NCBI GenBank assembly: GCA_022791215.1
Contig: JAAVYQ010000024.1
Span: 1-8,804 of the forward strand
Origin: Bacilli bacterium
GTDB taxonomy: Bacteria > Bacillota_I > Bacilli_A > RF39 > UBA660
Length of the DNA: 8,804 nucleotides
Direction: 5' to 3'
Translations under genes and position numbers: made by a program
The notes under the pieces: model-generated
The model's database searches: none
The model's input: the letters and a program-made list of their open reading frames with translations, nothing else
What the model was told of the DNA's origin: nothing
Part shown: piece after piece, positions 7,003 through 8,804 of the stretch
Layout: every line of letters begins with the position of its first letter
Position numbering within the stretch: the first letter of the stretch is position 1

Positions 7003-7921
7003 AAAAATCGCGGTATTAATACCATGCTATAACGAAGCCAAAACGATAGAGAAAGTAGTAAAAGACTATAAAAAAGTATTGCCAGAAGCAGATATATACG
7101 TATTTGACAATAACTCTACGGATGGAACTGACAAAATAGCTGAAAAAGCAGGAGCCATAGTAAAATACGAATACAAGCAAGGAAAAGGAAATGTAATAAG
7201 AAGTATGTTTAGAAAAATTGAAGCAAACTGTTACTTAATGATAGATGGAGATGATACATATCCGAGTGAAAATGCAAAAGAGATGTGTGACCTAATATTA
7301 GAAGGAAAAGCGGACATGGTAATAGGAGACAGACTATCAAGTACATACTTTACTGAAAACAAAAGACTATTCCATAACTTTGGAAACAAAATAGTAAGAT
7401 TACTAATAAACATACTATTTAAAAATAAAGTAAAAGACATAATGACAGGATACCGAGCATTCAGTTATGAATTTGTAAAATCATTTCCAGTATTGTCAAA
7501 AGGCTTTGAAATAGAAACAGAAATGACAATCCATGCAGTAGACAAAAACTTCAAACTAGTAGAAGTACCAGTAACATATAGAGATAGACCAGAAGGAAGT
7601 GTTTCGAAGTTAAAAACATACACAGATGGAATAAAAGTACTAAAAACTATCGCAACACTATTTAAAGAATATAAACCAGGTATGTTCTTTAATATAATTG
7701 CTCTAATGTTTTTAATACTATCATTAATATTGGGAGTACCAGTAATAATAGAATACTTTAAAATAGGATTAGTACCAAGATTCCCATCATTAATAGTATC
7801 AAGTATATTTTTAGTAATATCAATATTACTATGTATAACTGGAATAATCTTACAAGTAATAGTAAAAAAACATAGACAACTATATGAATTATACTTAAAT
7901 TCCATATGGAGAAACAAATGA
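6992..7921 (+). CDS. Family 2 glycosyltransferase, DPM1/GtrB-like polyprenyl-phosphate sugar synthase
   Basis: This enzyme is predicted to transfer a hexose from a nucleotide sugar to undecaprenyl phosphate on the cytoplasmic face, supplying the lipid-linked donor for the membrane transferase encoded upstream. Its 309 residues show the GT2 GT-A fold signatures: IPCYNEAKTI (10-19), DNNSTDGT (39-46), the metal-binding DxD in DGDDTYP (85-91), DIMTGYRAFS (149-158), GFEIETEMTIHA (171-182, including the likely catalytic acidic residues) and RPEGSVSKLKTY (199-210). Two C-terminal membrane spans follow (about 233-253 and 266-291), as in GtrB-type proteins and unlike soluble DPM1. The ATG has AAAGAGG (6979-6985) upstream and overlaps the previous gene by 11 nt, so translation is probably coupled. 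The last four bases overlap the preferred start of the next gene as ATGA. The sugar (glucose, mannose or other) cannot be told from sequence alone. Confidence 0.92.
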   Translation: MKNKKIAVLIPCYNEAKTIEKVVKDYKKVLPEADIYVFDNNSTDGTDKIAEKAGAIVKYEYKQGKGNVIRSMFRKIEANCYLMIDGDDTYPSENAKEMCDLILEGKADMVIGDRLSSTYFTENKRLFHNFGNKIVRLLINILFKNKVKDIMTGYRAFSYEFVKSFPVLSKGFEIETEMTIHAVDKNFKLVEVPVTYRDRPEGSVSKLKTYTDGIKVLKTIATLFKEYKPGMFFNIIALMFLILSLILGVPVIIEYFKIGLVPRFPSLIVSSIFLVISILLCITGIILQVIVKKHRQLYELYLNSIWRNK

Positions 7922-8349
7922 AAAAAATATTAGAAATATATAAAAAACATGAAGAAATAATAAATTACCTAATAGTAGGAGTACTAACAACCATTGTAAG
8001 TTTAGTTGTAAAATGGGGCTTACTCTTTACGATATTAGATGCCAAAAATGCAATAGAACTACAAACATCGATAATAATATCTTGGTTTGCAGCAGTAACA
8101 TTTGCATACATAACAAATAGAGTATTTGTATTCAAAAGTAAAAGTAAAAACATAATAAAAGAAATAATAAGTTTCTTCAGTTCAAGAGTACTAACACTAT
8201 TACTTGACATGGGAATAATGTGGTTCTTTATAACATTCTTAAAACTAAACTCACGAGTATGGGTAATAATATGGACAATGATAGTACAAGTATTAGTAAC
8301 AGTACTGAATTATATATTCAGCAAACTACTTGTATTTAAGAAAAAATAA
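7918..8349 (+). CDS. GtrA-family small membrane protein (candidate polyprenyl-phosphate-sugar flippase)
   Basis: GtrA proteins are small four-span membrane proteins, found beside GtrB-like synthases, that are thought to move the lipid-linked sugar across the membrane. With the start used here the protein has 143 residues, typical for the family. Four hydrophobic segments are visible (about 16-38, 48-71, 82-108 and 113-137). The family pattern is clear in YLIVGVLTTIVSLVV near the first span and in FAYITNRVFVFKS after the second, with Asp in the third span and Asn in the fourth. I chose ATG 7918 because GGAG (7908-7911) lies 6 nt upstream and the start forms an ATGA overlap with the preceding stop. 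ATG 7906 would add four residues (MEKQ) but lacks a ribosome site. The family call is secure; the flippase role is the family hypothesis. Confidence 0.9.
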   Translation: MKKILEIYKKHEEIINYLIVGVLTTIVSLVVKWGLLFTILDAKNAIELQTSIIISWFAAVTFAYITNRVFVFKSKSKNIIKEIISFFSSRVLTLLLDMGIMWFFITFLKLNSRVWVIIWTMIVQVLVTVLNYIFSKLLVFKKK

Positions 8350-8358
8350 TGATAAAAT
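8330..8358 (+). promoter_or_regulatory. Possible promoter of the tRNA-Glu gene, overlapping the end of the GtrA gene
   Basis: TTGTAT (8330-8335) and TAAAAT (8353-8358) are separated by exactly 17 bp. Transcription would start near 8365, about 20 nt before the mature tRNA, which suits a primary transcript trimmed by RNase P. The -35 match is only three of six, and in such AT-rich DNA chance matches are common. Confidence 0.3.
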
Positions 8359-8359
8359 A

Positions 8360-8382
8360 TAAAATGTCTTAAAGACATTTTA
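8360..8382 (+). terminator. Perfect hairpin between the GtrA gene and the tRNA; possible terminator
   Basis: TAAAATGTC (8360-8368) is perfectly complementary to GACATTTTA (8374-8382) around a 5-nt loop. It sits 10 nt past the GtrA stop and ends 2 nt before the mature tRNA. The 3' arm ends in TTTT but no long T run follows. It may therefore end the glycosylation operon weakly or be a processing signal ahead of the tRNA. Confidence 0.4.
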
Positions 8383-8384
8383 AT

Positions 8385-8460
8385 GGCCTGTTGGTGAAAT
8401 GGTTAACACATCGCCCTCTCAAGGCGACATTCACGGGTTCAAATCCCGTACAGGTCACCA
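8385..8460 (+). tRNA. tRNA-Glu, anticodon CTC
   Basis: A complete 76-nt cloverleaf can be folded by hand. The acceptor stem GGCCTGT pairs with ACAGGTC (one G-U). The D stem is GTG/CAC with the loop AAATGGTTAA containing the conserved GG. The anticodon stem is TCGCC/GGCGA with the loop CTCTCAA. The T stem is ACGGG/CCCGT with the loop TTCAAAT. The discriminator is A and the CCA end is encoded (8458-8460). The anticodon at 8418-8420 is CTC, reading GAG, hence Glu. The body closely resembles the usual Firmicutes tRNA-Glu(TTC) sequence, so this is probably a second, GAG-dedicated isoacceptor. Confidence 0.95.
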
Positions 8461-8470
8461 AAATGAATTT

Positions 8471-8496
8471 AAACTTAGGTGTTAGCCTAAGTTTTT
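8471..8496 (+). terminator. Intrinsic terminator after the tRNA-Glu gene
   Basis: AAACTTAGG (8471-8479) pairs perfectly with CCTAAGTTT (8486-8494) around a six-base loop, and the arm runs into five T residues (8492-8496). It lies 10 nt downstream of the tRNA CCA end and is the strongest terminator in the window. Confidence 0.8.
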
Positions 8497-8804
8497 AAAA
8501 AAAATAAATTAATTGAATTAGAGAGTTTTGAAAAAATGGAAACAGGAAGTGCATTAGCAGCTAGTGCTTTAATATTTTCAAAATATTTTACACCATTTGC
8601 TAACATTTACGGAATGCTTTTAAAAGTTCAAACACCATCTATAGAATTTTTAAAGTTATTAATAATCACACAGGCAAATGTGTAGGAGACGTGAAATATT
8701 GGAAAAGTAAAATTATAGAAATCTATCAAAAATTAAAAAAACGTGAATTTTTATATAATCTACATTACATTAATACAAAGCTAAATTGGTAAAATAGTGG
8801 TAGG
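8497..8804 (+). other. Region without a recognisable gene; short open frames, possible gene remnant
   Basis: Two short frames overlap here. One runs from ATG 8536 to TAG 8685 (49 residues, starting METGSALAASALIFSKYF, hydrophobic). It has only a weak GAGAG sequence upstream and is open back to 8491 without a better start. The other is open from 8604 to TAA 8790-8792 (62 codons, no ATG), contains TGKCVGDVKYWKSKI and is rich in Lys, Ile and Tyr like a genuine protein of this organism. The two are in different frames, as if one decayed gene had suffered a frameshift. I recognise neither and found no insertion-sequence ends, so a remnant is only a possibility. Confidence 0.25.

Noticed and set aside
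7906..7917. Earlier ATG for the GtrA-family gene
   Set aside because: It has no ribosome site, and its own bases supply the GGAG that serves the ATG at 7918.
3121..8349. Alternative genetic code suggested by the extreme AT content
   Set aside because: Trp is written TGG at conserved places, and the methyltransferase (3982-3984) and GT2 gene (7919-7921) end in TGA at family-typical lengths, so TGA is a stop.
8438..8637. GTTCAAA...CACCA in the tRNA 3' end resembles GTTCAAACACCA near 8626-8637, suggesting an att-site duplication
   Set aside because: The match is two short blocks with different spacing, not a continuous direct repeat, and no integrase is visible.
1..8804. CRISPR arrays, insertion sequences, phage genes
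   Set aside because: No regularly spaced repeats, transposase motifs, terminal inverted repeats or phage structural motifs were seen on reading either strand.

Overview
The window is very AT-rich and reads as a chromosomal piece of a low-GC Firmicutes-type bacterium, possibly an uncultured gut Bacilli or Clostridia lineage; the lineage is an inference. Support comes from purine-rich Shine-Dalgarno sites, near-universal AAA/ATA/AGA codons, TGG for Trp and TGA used as a stop (standard bacterial code, not a Mycoplasma-type code). All recognisable genes are on the + strand.

Layout. Bases 1-186 hold a terminator-like hairpin (92-130) and the leader of the first gene. Bases 187-2820 encode an 877-residue P-type cation ATPase of the calcium-pump type, which stands alone. 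A 300-base gap (2821-3120) holds a weak terminator, a possible tiny ORF remnant and the promoter of the next unit. Bases 3121-5260 are a two-gene type II restriction-modification system: a DpnM/Dam-like adenine methyltransferase, overlapped by a 431-residue predicted PD-(D/E)XK endonuclease with C-terminal winged-helix-like segments. A hairpin at 5281-5304 closes this unit.

Bases 5371-8349 are a tight three-gene operon: a large polytopic membrane protein resembling the DUF6020/GT-C type, a DPM1/GtrB-like polyprenyl-phosphate glycosyltransferase, and a GtrA-family small membrane protein. Together these look like a lipid-linked sugar synthase, a candidate flippase and an outward-facing membrane glycosyltransferase, the classic three-component logic for decorating a cell-surface polymer or protein. 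A tRNA-Glu gene with anticodon CTC follows (8385-8460), closed by the clearest intrinsic terminator in the window. The last 300 bases contain only short overlapping open frames that look like a degraded or unrecognised gene.

The restriction-modification genes differ in composition from both neighbours: they prefer T-ending codons such as ATT, whereas the ATPase and the glycosylation genes use A-ending codons almost exclusively. This makes 3061-5308 a likely horizontally acquired defence island placed between two housekeeping or envelope loci. No CRISPR array, insertion sequence or intact integrase was seen.
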